A stretch of DNA of 64,000 nucleotides from Heterobilharzia americana (lineage: Eukaryota; Platyhelminthes; Trematoda; Strigeidida; Schistosomatidae). The translations under genes were made by a program, and so were the position numbers. The stretch lies in contig OX104134.1 in NCBI GenBank assembly GCA_944470555.2, positions 10,395,248 to 10,459,247 of the forward strand. Direction: 5' to 3'. The notes under the pieces were generated by a model. It saw only the letters and a program-made list of their open reading frames with translations. It ran no database searches and was not told the DNA's origin. Of this stretch, positions 36,821 to 46,740 are shown one piece after another. Every line of letters starts with the position of its first letter. Positions within the stretch are counted from its first letter, which is position 1.

Positions 36821-38012
36821 TATATATAATGTTGGTGTTTGCTATTCTACAGGATGAAAAATTACTGAAATTGTTAAACCAATCAGAATAACTGGAAAAA
36901 TGTGTTTAATGTCTAATTTGATTGCTTGAGTTGTATTAGGGAAGTATGTTGGTTTACTTTTTCAGACAATTTTCGCAGTAAACCATAGAACTTGTGCTCT
37001 TTTGCACTACCTTATATTTAGGACGAATGATGTGCAAACGGGTATGCAGCACACATACAAATAACAGTTGAGGTAGACAAAATGTAGATAATATTTAATG
37101 TAGAAATCTATATAATCCTCATATGCATGCGCTTATTGTAGATGACAGGAGGATGACAGTTTCGGTATTCAAAAAGTTCTAAACCTCCAGGTTTTTATTT
37201 TTCTATTCAAGGTCATGTCTGACAACGTTTAGGAAAAAGTATCAAAACTGGGTTGGACATAGGTTTCAAAGTGGTGGATAGAAGACTTTTTATTGCGTGC
37301 GATTACGATCATTTGTACATGTGTATACACGCGTGTGAATGTGTCTACCTGTCGATAGACCGCAGCGAAACTAGTTTTGTTTCGAGTAGAGAAAAAAACA
37401 GTAAAACTATCATACACTTTGTGCAATACTTTGTGTATGCAAACTAGATCAAGGAGCCTACTGGTCGATGAACCAACAACACGATTACCAAAGTATGCCT
37501 ATAAAGTTTTGTTTAATATTTTTGCATGACTTCAGTTTCTGTATGATGTTTGTATGTTCATTTTGGTAGAAACATTTATGGACTTGAATCTACATATGCA
37601 TAGAGACATGTATTTCCACGTCCACCTAGCTTAGGTAATCGGTGTCTTAAGTATTTACGAACAAACAGATAGATGTGTGATACAAAAGAAGTAAACGTCT
37701 AATTCTATATCTACCTACATTTATTGTATCTTAAATAAAAATATCCATTTTGTGTGTTTTAGAAAGTATAACTTTTAAGAGGCCTAATTCTGCTGTTTAG
37801 AAATTTAGATCCTCACAAGAATGCTAAATTACATCTGATTCAAACAGAACAACGTAGTATGGTTTAGTTAACTTTGGAGAATGATATTAATAAAATAAAG
37901 TTTTGTCACTGACACCTCATTACAGGAATTAAGGTTTGTTGTAAGTCAATATAAAGTTTATGGAGGGAAAACTTCTGCACTGTTGTAGACCCATTTTAAT
38001 CTATTTATTAGA

Positions 38013-38059
38013 AATGTTACAAAGTGAAACAGCATTATTTATTGGATAAGGTTTCAAAC
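38013..38059. repeat. Hairpin repeat family, copy 2 (degenerate)
   Basis: aatgttacaaagtgaaac, then a loop containing ttattggataag, then gtttcaaac. It aligns with the hairpin at 55403-55450 across arms and loop, and with the flanking ttattagaa seen there. Confidence 0.5.
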
Positions 38060-39240
38060 GGAACTTATTGTCTCAATTCAAATCATGTGAAGGGTTTCCA
38101 AAAATACTTCAATTCTTGGTTGACGATTTTTACCCTACAAACAACCTCAAGAGTAAAACTGTGACAATGTGATGTGACTATGAACAATAGAGTTTGTCCA
38201 GAATGTTATCCAGTAAATAATACTGTTTCACAGACTAAAATGGATGGAAGCTTACAGAAACGTTATAGACAATCACAGAAACAGACTTACTCCTGCCACA
38301 TAATATGTGGCTATCATGATATAACTGATCAGTTTAAGGCGGTTGAAGACGTAAGATGGAAAGCCTTGAATTTAGTTTTTCAAGGATATCAAGAGAAACC
38401 GAAAGCTGTATATAGATCTTTGATCAGAATGATCTTGTTAACTTTTAATGTATGCATATGCAGTTAAAGACTTCTTGAGTCTGAACAGATGGATCTGCAT
38501 GCTCTGTTAATGAAAAAACATAAATTCAGGATGCTTTGTCTGCTTTTAGTTCATAGATATCAAGTATTTATTTACCTGATGCACTTCCAATGATCACTGC
38601 ATTAAACCAAACAACTGATATTTCCAATAAGATTATACTCATTCATTTCCCCAGCTATCTGCATTAGTGGAGGTGATATCAGAAAACCAATATTACACTG
38701 GCCAATTGTTCAATCCGTGAGGAAGATACTGATTAGGATATGAAAAAAGAACCAGGATTTCAGCGAAGAGTCTTTTTAGCGATTTCATTCTCGAAGCTTC
38801 ACTATCATGAATTTATAAATTTTTCATTATGGTACTGCTTGATAGTTAAAAGTGAATTGTATCCCATGCAAGCAAAGACAGTGTCAGTATTCGAGCTGTC
38901 TACAAAGTCAAAAGTTTGGATAAGTTTCGTCACATGAAAAAATATTTGCAAATTGAAGTGTGCTCACAAGGAGCATAAAAAAGTGAATGGTAAATGAAGT
39001 AGGAATTGAACAGTATGGAAAGGAAGAGGTAATTGCAAAAACTGAAAATTAATACCATGAAAGAAGAAGAAGTGGGAAGACTTTCTCTAACGTACAAACC
39101 ACGATTTTCTGCATGCAGATGGCAAGAGTTTCAGTAATGTAGAAAGTGTGAAGATTTCGGAAGATTTCTTTCATTTTGCAAATGGCTTTGAGTCACTAAA
39201 TTCTTGAGATAGAGTGACCTGTGTTCACGAAATGTTTTAT
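38060..39240. other. AT-rich non-coding DNA
   Basis: A 97-codon frame at 38174-38467 has no recognisable domain. I saw no other signal. Confidence 0.5.
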
Positions 39241-39253
39241 TATTACACTTTTT
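39241..39253. repeat. Left TSD of SINE dimer 2
   Basis: tattacacttttt, matching tattgcacttttt at 39462-39474 in 12 of 13 positions. Confidence 0.7.
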
Positions 39254-39461
39254 CAAGTTGTTATTCATCGTAGACTGACATCAGTTGGAGGAACAAAGGA
39301 CCTCTGGGAGCATGGTCGCGCGTGCGCACTTCTGAGGAGTCTCGTACTAGGTCGAAATAGCTGTCCAGTGTTCCCAGGTTTCCTTTGTTCCTCCAAGTGG
39401 TCAGTCTACGATGAATAACAATTTGAAATATTTCCAAATCTCCACAACTTCCTCATCATCG
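39254..39461 (+). mobile_element. Palindromic HHR-SINE dimer 2, centre deleted
   Basis: The left part (caagttgttattcatcgtag through to gggagcatgg) is the reverse complement of the SINE tail. The right part is one hammerhead plus the complete tail, ending caaatctccacaacttcctc. The central Pol III boxes and the left hammerhead are missing. The terminal arms of about 60 bp are imperfect inverted repeats. As in dimer 1, one end has the long tail and the other stops near acaacttg. The flanking 13-bp repeats differ at one base. Confidence 0.8.
39326..39371 (+). ncRNA. Hammerhead ribozyme of dimer 2
   Basis: Core CTGAGGA at 39332-39338, GAAA at 39354-39357 and triplet GTC at 39363-39365 are all intact. 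Stem I pairs GCACTT with CAGTGT with one mismatch next to the core. Stem II pairs GTCT with GGTC with one U-U mismatch and one G-U pair. Its core is as complete as that of the left copy of dimer 1. Both are candidates for activity, and the weak stem II is the main doubt in each. Confidence 0.75.
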
Positions 39462-39474
39462 TATTGCACTTTTT

Positions 39475-41170
39475 AACCATCCACTGTAAACTCTTTGTAA
39501 CCCTACATGATAGTGCCACTTAACCCTTTTGGATAACAGTCACATCGAAAGACATTTATACCTGTCTCAATAAGAGCAAGTGAACTGATATGCATGAAGA
39601 GATGCGAACGCTTTCTCTCCAAGTCGTTAGACAACATGGCTAACAGGAGAATATCAGTCTCAGCGTTGACGGAACGAATGTTCTTCTTAAAGAGTTGGAT
39701 ATTCTTTGCCTTAGAATGTCATCAGTGGAATCACCTTTGAAATTTAGATTCATATAAGGCGTATTTTAGCACAATGGCAGAGCTCTGTTTGCAAGGTACT
39801 GACTTGATATTTCTGTCTTTAAAGCATGAAGGGAATCTGTTTTCAATAAGAATGTTCCTTAGAACATAAATTGCTTCCCCAACACATCAGAACTGCAGAT
39901 TCGGCCAGTGCGAGTGGCAAGAGGTGCAATTAGGTTGCCTTTGTGACTAATAGAGGTCCAGCTACGAAAGTTCATCAGTTGGTCATTCTAAATCAGTTTC
40001 CTGTAGATTGATCTGCTTTCACTGTTGTCATAATACATATAATTTCCCGTTACTATATAGGGTCGAATTGCTTGACTTCTTTTGGCAGATGGGGCCCAAT
40101 GCGGATGCCCCGATACAGACACATCCAGACACATTCACCTGAACTGTCTCAAAAAGGCTGAAAGTCTGGATCCGGATTTCTTTGCTAGTCACCAAGATCA
40201 ATGTAACAAGACGTTTAAGTTCGATCAGTTATTCGTGGCAGTTTTATATCAATATCATGAGTTTTCTAGCCATTTTCGACATCAAGATGGAATCCGATTG
40301 CTGAATAACAGCTCCTGAATATCTTCAAAATGTGGTTCATGTCACACTGATTATCACAAATAATAAAAGCATCGTCCATGAACCTTTTAGCACTTGAAAA
40401 TCTTCAATCGTTGATTTCTAGTGCCCGTTCTCCAAACTGGCCATAAAGTTGTCCACTGATAGTGAACCTAGTGGGGATCTCATGTCTATTCCATCTTTCT
40501 GTTTACGAATCACGTCCTTAAACGTGAATTAGACGTTAAATATATGCTTCTAAGTAACAGTTATTTAAGGCCGGGAGTCAGCATTGTAACTGTCAAGTTG
40601 CTTAATCCTATGTCGCTTCACAATAAGAGGTAGTTTAAATGGAACATTGGTGAAAAGTGACTCAGTGTCAAATGATAGAACACACTGATGACAGAAGTTC
40701 ATGTCTCTTACACAGTCGACAAATTTGAAAGTGTCTCTTAGAAAACGGAGGGCCAGTCATCGTCTTACAAGGTCCAGAATTTCGACTTACTACTTTGCAA
40801 CTAAACGGTAAAGATATCCAGATATGGTTAGGAATAAATGATGAGATAAACCAGGTATTTTGAATTTTTGGTGACTCATATAGGCATGGAATCGTCACGC
40901 CAGTTGGCTTGATGTTTTCTTAAAAGTAATCGTTTCTTACCTGATCATTTTTAAATCTTCCTAAAACCTCAGTACGCTGTTGTTCAATTAGTTCTGTCCC
41001 ATTTTTCTCGTCTGCAGGTTTAGGGAGCTTATTTTCTTAAGCGATTAGATTCATGATGTTTTTAAAAGTTACATGGATAGAAACTTTAAGTACTGATGAT
41101 TCGCAATCAGTATTGTCACAGAAATCTGGCGTTTTTCAAGTTTCTTTTGCCTGGTTCCCTTCTTAGACGA
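39475..41170 (-). pseudogene. Degenerate Penelope-like RT (PLE 2)
   Basis: Read on the minus strand from right to left. Near 41010 there is LPKPADEKNG; near 40900, TGVTIPCLYESPKI (like SGVTIPRLYGLPKI in PLEs); near 40720, FVDCVRDMNF. At 40640-40678 comes LSFDTESLFTNVP, the PLE motif A block. Near 40510 comes MRSPLGSLSVDNFMASLENG, and at 40371-40382 the catalytic box as FMDD. Near 39850 FMF.RNILIEN belongs to the thumb and connector, followed by LKYALYESKFQR. Blocks are in the right order but spread over frames with stops. No GIY-YIG domain was found at the 3' side. It differs clearly in sequence from the PLE at 3703-4957. Confidence 0.75.
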
Positions 41171-42304
41171 TCAAATTAGTTCCATCCAGATAAAATCAAG
41201 TTCAAATATTTGAAATGATTAGTATCAAGATATCTATTTAGACTTAACTGTACATTGAAAAATATCTGGTCTACACTGTAAGCTATTTAAGATCGAACTT
41301 GAAAAATCCAAGAAGTGTAAAAAACTCTGGTTAGACGATTTAGTAAACCATAACTTTATTTTGTTGAACATGATCAATGAGAATAAACCTGAACCTCACA
41401 GTCTGTCAGTGGGTTATGCTATTCTGTAGGATAACAGATCTTCAAAATGGCGGCACATTGATTATTTAGTGACATTCACATCTTGGGAAATAATGTGTCA
41501 GTGAATCAATAAGTAAGCATTTGTAGAAATCTGAAAGAGTAAAGAAGTTGCGCAATATATTATAACACTTAAGTCAGTAGAAACAGACAGTGTATGATCG
41601 GTTGAACCTTTTATCTGTTTCTGTTTATCATATATTATAAGTGATTGTAAATTTATTCAAATGCAAATTAGTATAGCTGTTATGAATAAATTATTGTCAA
41701 ATAATCCGCCTGTCATCGTAAAAATCGAAAACAGCAACAAAATAAATGATATATTTTGGAAATATCTGATTAAATTCTCGATCAATATTATCGTTGGTGA
41801 ACTTGGTATCATGAGTAAAATTCTGCCTGTAACATTTTACATTCTAACCGGATTAAGTTCTTTTTAACATAATATGGAAGAAGCAATCAAATAAAACTTT
41901 TATCATTCATGGATTCGGTGAATAATAAAAAATACACATTTTACCGTTGTTTAACTTTTAATTGGCTGATTAAAAGCTATTATTCACAAAAGTATTTTGC
42001 CAAGCTAACAAAAGAAACGGTCAGTCTTTCTTCGTTCTGAAAACTCTGAATACTCCGAAAGATATATGTTAAGTTCTAACCACGTCAGCAAGCAAAATGT
42101 CAGTTAAGTCCAATGACACCAATTCAAGGATTACTGTTTACTTATACACAATCAAAAGAAAGCAAATCGACCTAAGCAAGTGTACACAGAATCTTATTTC
42201 TCACGGAAAATACGAGATCATATAATTATGATGCTTAGCCCTGCTTCTTTTTAAATGCCTTTAAAACACATCTTCCGTGTAGTTTTGAAGACTTGTTTTG
42301 ATGA
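41171..42304. other. AT-rich non-coding DNA
   Basis: No gene or repeat recognised. Confidence 0.6.
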
Positions 42305-42314
42305 AATGACTAGA
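42305..42314. repeat. Left TSD of RTE copy D
   Basis: aatgactaga, identical to 45531-45540. Confidence 0.9.
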
Positions 42315-42329
42315 TTATTATTATTATTA

Positions 42330-44456
42330 TTAGTCCCTTGGGTTCCTAGTGGAACATAGGGCTTCAGTAGCACGCCTCCAGTGACCTCTGTTCTCTGAGA
42401 TCTTTTGAACCTGGTTCCACGACAGCCCAGAAGCTCTCATTTCCTCCTCGCATGACCTCCTCCATGTCACCCTCGGACGTCCAACTCGTCGCTTCCCATG
42501 GGGATTCCACTCGAGGGCCTGACGCGTGATGTCCTCAGTCGGCCTTCTCAGTGCATGGCCAATCCATCTCCACTTCTTCCTGCATATTTGTTGCGTGATA
42601 GGTTCTTGGTTGGTTCGTTCCCAGAGTTCCTTGTTGCTTATTTTTTCTGGCCATCTGATCTTCAGCAGCGAGCGTAAGCAGTTGTTGATGAATGTCTGTA
42701 GTTTATTGGAAATGCCTTTCGTGACGCGCCAAGTCTCTGAGCCATACAAGAGCACTGACTTGACGTTGGTGTTGAAAATCCGTATCTTGTTCCGCATGCT
42801 GAGTGCAGAAGATCTCCACACTGGTTTCAGGCTAATGAACGCCTGTCTTGCTTTTCCGATTCTGACTTTGACGTCCTCGTCCGTCCCGCCTGTAGTTGAA
42901 ACAGTGCTTCCTAGATAAGTGAAGGAGGTTACTTCCTTCAAGTTTCTCCCGTTGACGGTGATTGGAGTTTGTTGTTGTTGTTGATGGTGGTGGTGCGGTA
43001 TCTTCATCACTTCTGTCTTCTCTATATTCACCTGAAGTCCCGTCTTAGCTGCCTCTTCTGTCAACTTGTTAGTTTTTGCCTGCAGATCTTCAAGTTTATG
43101 TGACATTAGGCATAAGTCATCGGCGAAATCCAAGTCTTCTAGGTTCTTTTCCGTCGTCCAGTGTATCCCCCTCTTCTCGCTGCCTACTGTTTGCTGCATG
43201 ATCCAGTCCACCACAATAAGGAATATCATGGGGGATAGTAGGCAACCTTGTTTCACTCCTGTCTTCACTTCAAAGGCATCACTGAGCTTCCCATTGTGGA
43301 TTACTTGGCATGTGGCATCTTCATATAGTTGTTGAATGAGGCGGATAAAGGTTTGCGGTACTCCGTAGTATTGAAGCAGTTTCCAAATTACTTCTCGGTC
43401 GACGCTGTCAAAGGCCTTCTCAAAGTCGATGAAGTTGAGGTATAGAGCTGATTGCCATTCTACGCTCTGTTCTATGATGATACGAAGCGTTGCAATTTGG
43501 TCTGCACATGATTTGTACTTCCTGAAGCCTGCCTGTTCCGGTCGCAGTTTTGAATCCAGTGCGTCTTTAAGCCTCTCCAGGATGATGCGGCTTAATATTT
43601 TACTTGGGGTGGACAGGAGAGTGATTCCGCGCCAGTTCTTGCAAGCACTGAGGTCTCCCTTCTTCGGCAGTTTGACAAGGTAACCCTTCTTCCAATCGTC
43701 AGGTACCTTCTCTTCCTTCCACACCTTCTGCAATAGTGGTGTGAGCATGTCCGCTGTTGTCTCTGCATCTGTTCTCAGTGCTTCTGGCGGTATTCCATCT
43801 GGTCCTGCTGCTTTCCCGCATTTCAGTAGCTTTATGGCGTTCAGGACTTCCATTTTCGTTGGGGGATTTATGTTCACTTGTAATTCAGCGGCTGCAGGTG
43901 GTATTTCTGGACGAAGTGCAGGTGGTGGTCGATTCAAGAGCTTCTTGAAGTGGTCGGCCCATCGTTTCCTCTGTTTCTCTTCTTTTGTAATTAAATTTCC
44001 TTCTTCATCTTTTATTGGTTTCATCTGTGTTGGTCTCTTCCCTGATAGCAACCTGGTTATTTGATACAATGTCGTCAGGTCTCTCTTACCTGCAGCCTGT
44101 TCTGCTTCACTTGCCAGTGTGTCGTAGAAGTGTCTTTTGTCTTTGCGTGCACTCTTCTTCACTTCTTTATCCAGTGTTTTATACATTGTGCTCAGTTCCT
44201 CTTGTCGTTGAGCATCCTTGCACTGGTTTATCTTCTGCTTCACCATCCTCCTCTCCTCTATCAGCTTCCAGGTATCCGTCGAGATCCATTCCTTGTCTTC
44301 TTTCTTCTTCCTTCCTAATACTGTTGTGCAGGTTTCTTTCCACATAGCTTTCAAAGACTTCCAGTGTTCTTCCACACAGGTTTCTTCAGGGATGTCCCTC
44401 GACGTCTCCCATTTTGTCTTGATGGCTGTTCTTGAAGATCTCCTTTGTAGTTTCAT
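42330..44456 (-). CDS. RTE reverse transcriptase (copy D)
   Basis: 708 codons from an ATG at 44456. The product would copy element RNA into DNA at the nicked target in the nucleus. Visible blocks: a basic N-terminal region; GKAAGPDGIP (about residues 214-223); motif A FIDFEKAFDSVDR (342-354) with the first catalytic Asp; motif B KTGVKQGCLLSP (398-409); motif C DLDFADDLCLM (441-451) with the FADD pair; then a C-terminal RTE domain with LLYGSETW, a KKWRWIGHALRRP block and a GKRRVGRPR block. No RNase H domain is seen, as is usual for this clade. The frame overlaps the end of the endonuclease frame by 71 bp, so it may be translated by reinitiation or by a frameshift. No stop or indel disrupts it. 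Confidence 0.9.
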   Translation of the reverse strand: MKLQRRSSRTAIKTKWETSRDIPEETCVEEHWKSLKAMWKETCTTVLGRKKKEDKEWISTDTWKLIEERRMVKQKINQCKDAQRQEELSTMYKTLDKEVKKSARKDKRHFYDTLASEAEQAAGKRDLTTLYQITRLLSGKRPTQMKPIKDEEGNLITKEEKQRKRWADHFKKLLNRPPPALRPEIPPAAAELQVNINPPTKMEVLNAIKLLKCGKAAGPDGIPPEALRTDAETTADMLTPLLQKVWKEEKVPDDWKKGYLVKLPKKGDLSACKNWRGITLLSTPSKILSRIILERLKDALDSKLRPEQAGFRKYKSCADQIATLRIIIEQSVEWQSALYLNFIDFEKAFDSVDREVIWKLLQYYGVPQTFIRLIQQLYEDATCQVIHNGKLSDAFEVKTGVKQGCLLSPMIFLIVVDWIMQQTVGSEKRGIHWTTEKNLEDLDFADDLCLMSHKLEDLQAKTNKLTEEAAKTGLQVNIEKTEVMKIPHHHHQQQQQTPITVNGRNLKEVTSFTYLGSTVSTTGGTDEDVKVRIGKARQAFISLKPVWRSSALSMRNKIRIFNTNVKSVLLYGSETWRVTKGISNKLQTFINNCLRSLLKIRWPEKISNKELWERTNQEPITQQICRKKWRWIGHALRRPTEDITRQALEWNPHGKRRVGRPRVTWRRSCEEEMRASGLSWNQVQKISENRGHWRRATEALCSTRNPRD

Positions 44457-45342
44457 CCTTCAGTTTCCGAGTGTTGTACTTGAATTGAGGTCTATCACCA
44501 GCTTCCTTGAAGGCTTTTAACTTGATTTGGAAGGTTCCTTGCACTAGATAGTGGTCTGAACCTACATCTGCTCCTCTTCTTGACCTTGTGTTAAGTAGAC
44601 TGCGTCTCCATTTTCTTGAGATTGAGATAAAGTCGATTTGATTTTTAGTGTGTCCATCTGGTGAAGTCCATGTCGCTTTGTGGATATCCTTGTGCCTGAA
44701 CACACTGCCTCCAATCACCAAATCGTTGAATGCACAGAATTCTGCAAACAATTCTCCATTCTCATTCATTTCACCTAGCGCCTCTCGACCCATGGTTAGT
44801 TCTCTTCCCGTGTTGTCCCCTCCCAGTTTGGCATTCATGTCGCCCATTAGAATTTTGATATCGCCAACTGACGTCTTGTCCAGTGTTGATTGAAGTTGTC
44901 TGTAGAAATCCTCCTTTTTCTCTTGCTCTGCATTATTTGTAGGTGCATAACATTGTATGATTGTGACCTTTCTTCCTTTTGAGTTGAATCTTGCTGTCAT
45001 GATCCTGGAGGAGATTGGTTCCCACTGCATGAGAGCCTTCGATGCTCTTGAGGACATCATGATAGCCACTCCCTCAGTGTGCTCGTGGTTGGCGTCTGGG
45101 TGACCGGAGTAGATTATTGATTCTCCAGTTGACAGTTTGGAGAGTCCACTCCCATTCCATCTGCTTTCGCAAATCCCAAGCACTTCGATGTTATACCTTC
45201 TCATCTCCTTTGCAATCTGGGCTGCCTTACTGGGTTCAAACATCGTGCGGACATTCCATGTCCCCACGTTTACTTTCGCTTTCATCGAGAGAAGACACAT
45301 CGGCCAATTGGCTTCCCGAAGGCTTTCACCAACTGGCGTCAT
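44386..45342 (-). CDS. RTE apurinic-like endonuclease (copy D)
   Basis: 318 codons counted from the first in-frame ATG at 45342; the frame itself is open from 45465. It belongs to the exonuclease-endonuclease-phosphatase fold that nicks target DNA for LINE insertion. Visible motifs: GTWNVRTM (Asn at about residue 30), GICESRW (catalytic Glu at about 59), YAPTNN (132-137), GDMNAKLGG (Asp and Asn, 167-175), IDFISIS (about 236) and SDHYLV (262-267, with the catalytic His). All expected catalytic residues are present. The frame stops at a TGA 71 bp inside the RT frame. In many RTE elements EN and RT form one protein; here they are in different frames. Confidence 0.88.
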   Translation of the reverse strand: MTPVGESLREANWPMCLLSMKAKVNVGTWNVRTMFEPSKAAQIAKEMRRYNIEVLGICESRWNGSGLSKLSTGESIIYSGHPDANHEHTEGVAIMMSSRASKALMQWEPISSRIMTARFNSKGRKVTIIQCYAPTNNAEQEKKEDFYRQLQSTLDKTSVGDIKILMGDMNAKLGGDNTGRELTMGREALGEMNENGELFAEFCAFNDLVIGGSVFRHKDIHKATWTSPDGHTKNQIDFISISRKWRRSLLNTRSRRGADVGSDHYLVQGTFQIKLKAFKEAGDRPQFKYNTRKLKDETTKEIFKNSHQDKMGDVEGHP

Positions 45343-45530
45343 TTCGCCTCTCCGATTCCAGCGGGGAATAAGTTTGTTTTCATTTTTTATATTTTGTTTG
45401 TGCTTTGAAGTTTCTTTAGCGGTTAGATTTGTTTTACGGGGTAGGGTTGCTAGCCCTATGCCCAACCTTCCCTCTTTACCCGGGCTTAGGACCGGCTAGT
45501 AACTAGTAAACTAGTTAACCAGGCGAGGTT

Positions 45531-45540
45531 AATGACTAGA
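45531..45540. repeat. Right TSD of RTE copy D
   Basis: aatgactaga, identical to 42305-42314. Confidence 0.9.
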
Positions 45541-46339
45541 TGCTTCAGTTCATATTCATTCTGTACCGGCTGCCACAAATTACAACAAAATCGTATCGAA
45601 GTTTGCTTTTTGTATTTTCTCTATGAAAGACAATAAAGTTTAAGTGAGCAAGTAGAGATAAAGTTTTTTCCCTACGTCTTGGCACTTAATATTTAGCTGT
45701 CAAGTACACTACGGAAACTGTAACAGTTACAAAAGTTACTATCAAACTTGACATTTTCATAAACTACTAATTACTGTTACAGTAGATCTAATGACATACC
45801 ATGAACATCTTAATGAACAACTCAGCAACTTTGTGTGTAAACATAACTGAGGTACTTTTATTCTGCTTCATCCGTATAGGGAAAATGGCTCGTAGTAAGA
45901 TATGATATCTGGTTCTGATATATCGACCTAGACTGACACAGAAGCAATCAGCAATACACTATGCATGCAGACTGTATGTTTGCCTGTTCTTTTAGTGATG
46001 GTGAAATAGTGGATATGGAAATAACTTTCTAAATTATGAATCCTAGTAAGGTTAATTGGCCAGTGAGATATCATTTGAAGCTTACGGGAAGATTTGAGAG
46101 CACCAGAGTCACGTCTTTTCATTCTGTTGTAATTCACATCTCTCTACTACTACTGCTACTGTATTTGACAGTATCGATAATAGCAATATGGTAAACTGTA
46201 ATGTTGAATTAACTAATAATACTAGACGCTTGGTTATACATTAAACGGGGTTTATAAAATTTCATGCATTGGTGAGAAATTCCAGCGAATGTTTCGTTCA
46301 CTAGTCGTAAGCCCTAATTGAATTTTATTGACCATTTAG
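45541..46339. other. AT-rich non-coding DNA
   Basis: No gene or repeat recognised. Confidence 0.55.
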
Positions 46340-46740
46340 CCCAGTAGTGTTAAAGCAAGGGGATTCATCATTATGGTGCAGTTCGATTGGCGTTATGTGG
46401 ATAGCAGACCGCTCCCAAATCTAGTTTTGTCTACTGGAATGGCGAGTCGCCTAGGGAAAGTCTACGCTATAAAATGACCGATACAACTCGGTTAGTGTTT
46501 GAGACTATGTAGCAGGAATTGGTTCCTCGTTCAGTGGCTTTTTTAGTGTATCCAAGGTCGATCGTGGCAGCTCGGTGGTAAGGCCTGTAACTGTGGTGAA
46601 GAATGGCATGAACTGAAGTTTCTGAGAGGTGTCCTTGTATCTGCACGATTACCCTGCTGACGGCTACCAATAAGCCCCAAGGCACAGAGCTTTCTGTTGA
46701 CTGCCTGTGACTGACAAACACGAACTGACACTAAGTTATA
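46340..46740 (-). other. Less AT-rich patch, possible unclassified repeat
   Basis: Visibly richer in G and C than its surroundings. The minus strand holds an 84-codon frame (46467-46721) without a recognisable domain. On the plus strand gcagctcggtggtaaggc near 46568 faintly resembles a Pol III A box. It may be part of a dispersed repeat, but I cannot assign it to a family. Confidence 0.3.

Larger units (their letters stand above)
21124..38012. other. Long AT-rich stretch without recognisable genes
   Basis: About 17 kb. I found no coding frame with a recognisable motif; the longest frames are about 60-130 codons and look random for this base composition. It holds several TA tracts and one cloverleaf-like palindrome cluster, listed separately. 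It may be intergenic or a large intron, which the sequence alone cannot decide. Confidence 0.55.
42315..45530 (-). mobile_element. Full-length RTE-clade LINE copy D (SR2-like)
   Basis: A 3.2-kb element between 10-bp TSDs. On the minus strand it starts with aacctcgcctggttaac, has a short leader, an endonuclease frame, an overlapping reverse-transcriptase frame and a TAA-rich tail, as RTE elements usually have. It has no LTRs. Both frames are open over their whole expected length, unlike every other copy here. This and the perfect TSD point to a recent insertion. Mobilisation would be by target-primed reverse transcription. Calling it SR2-like rests on the RTE-type RT and the schistosome-like context. 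Confidence 0.92.

Noticed and set aside
38174..38467. 97-codon frame with several cysteines
   Set aside because: I tried to read it as a zinc-binding exon, but the cysteine spacing fits no family I know and no splice context supports it.
43429..44520. Several 80-110 codon frames antisense to the RTE copies (and their equivalents near 60 kb)
   Set aside because: They are shadows of the RT and EN frames on the opposite strand.
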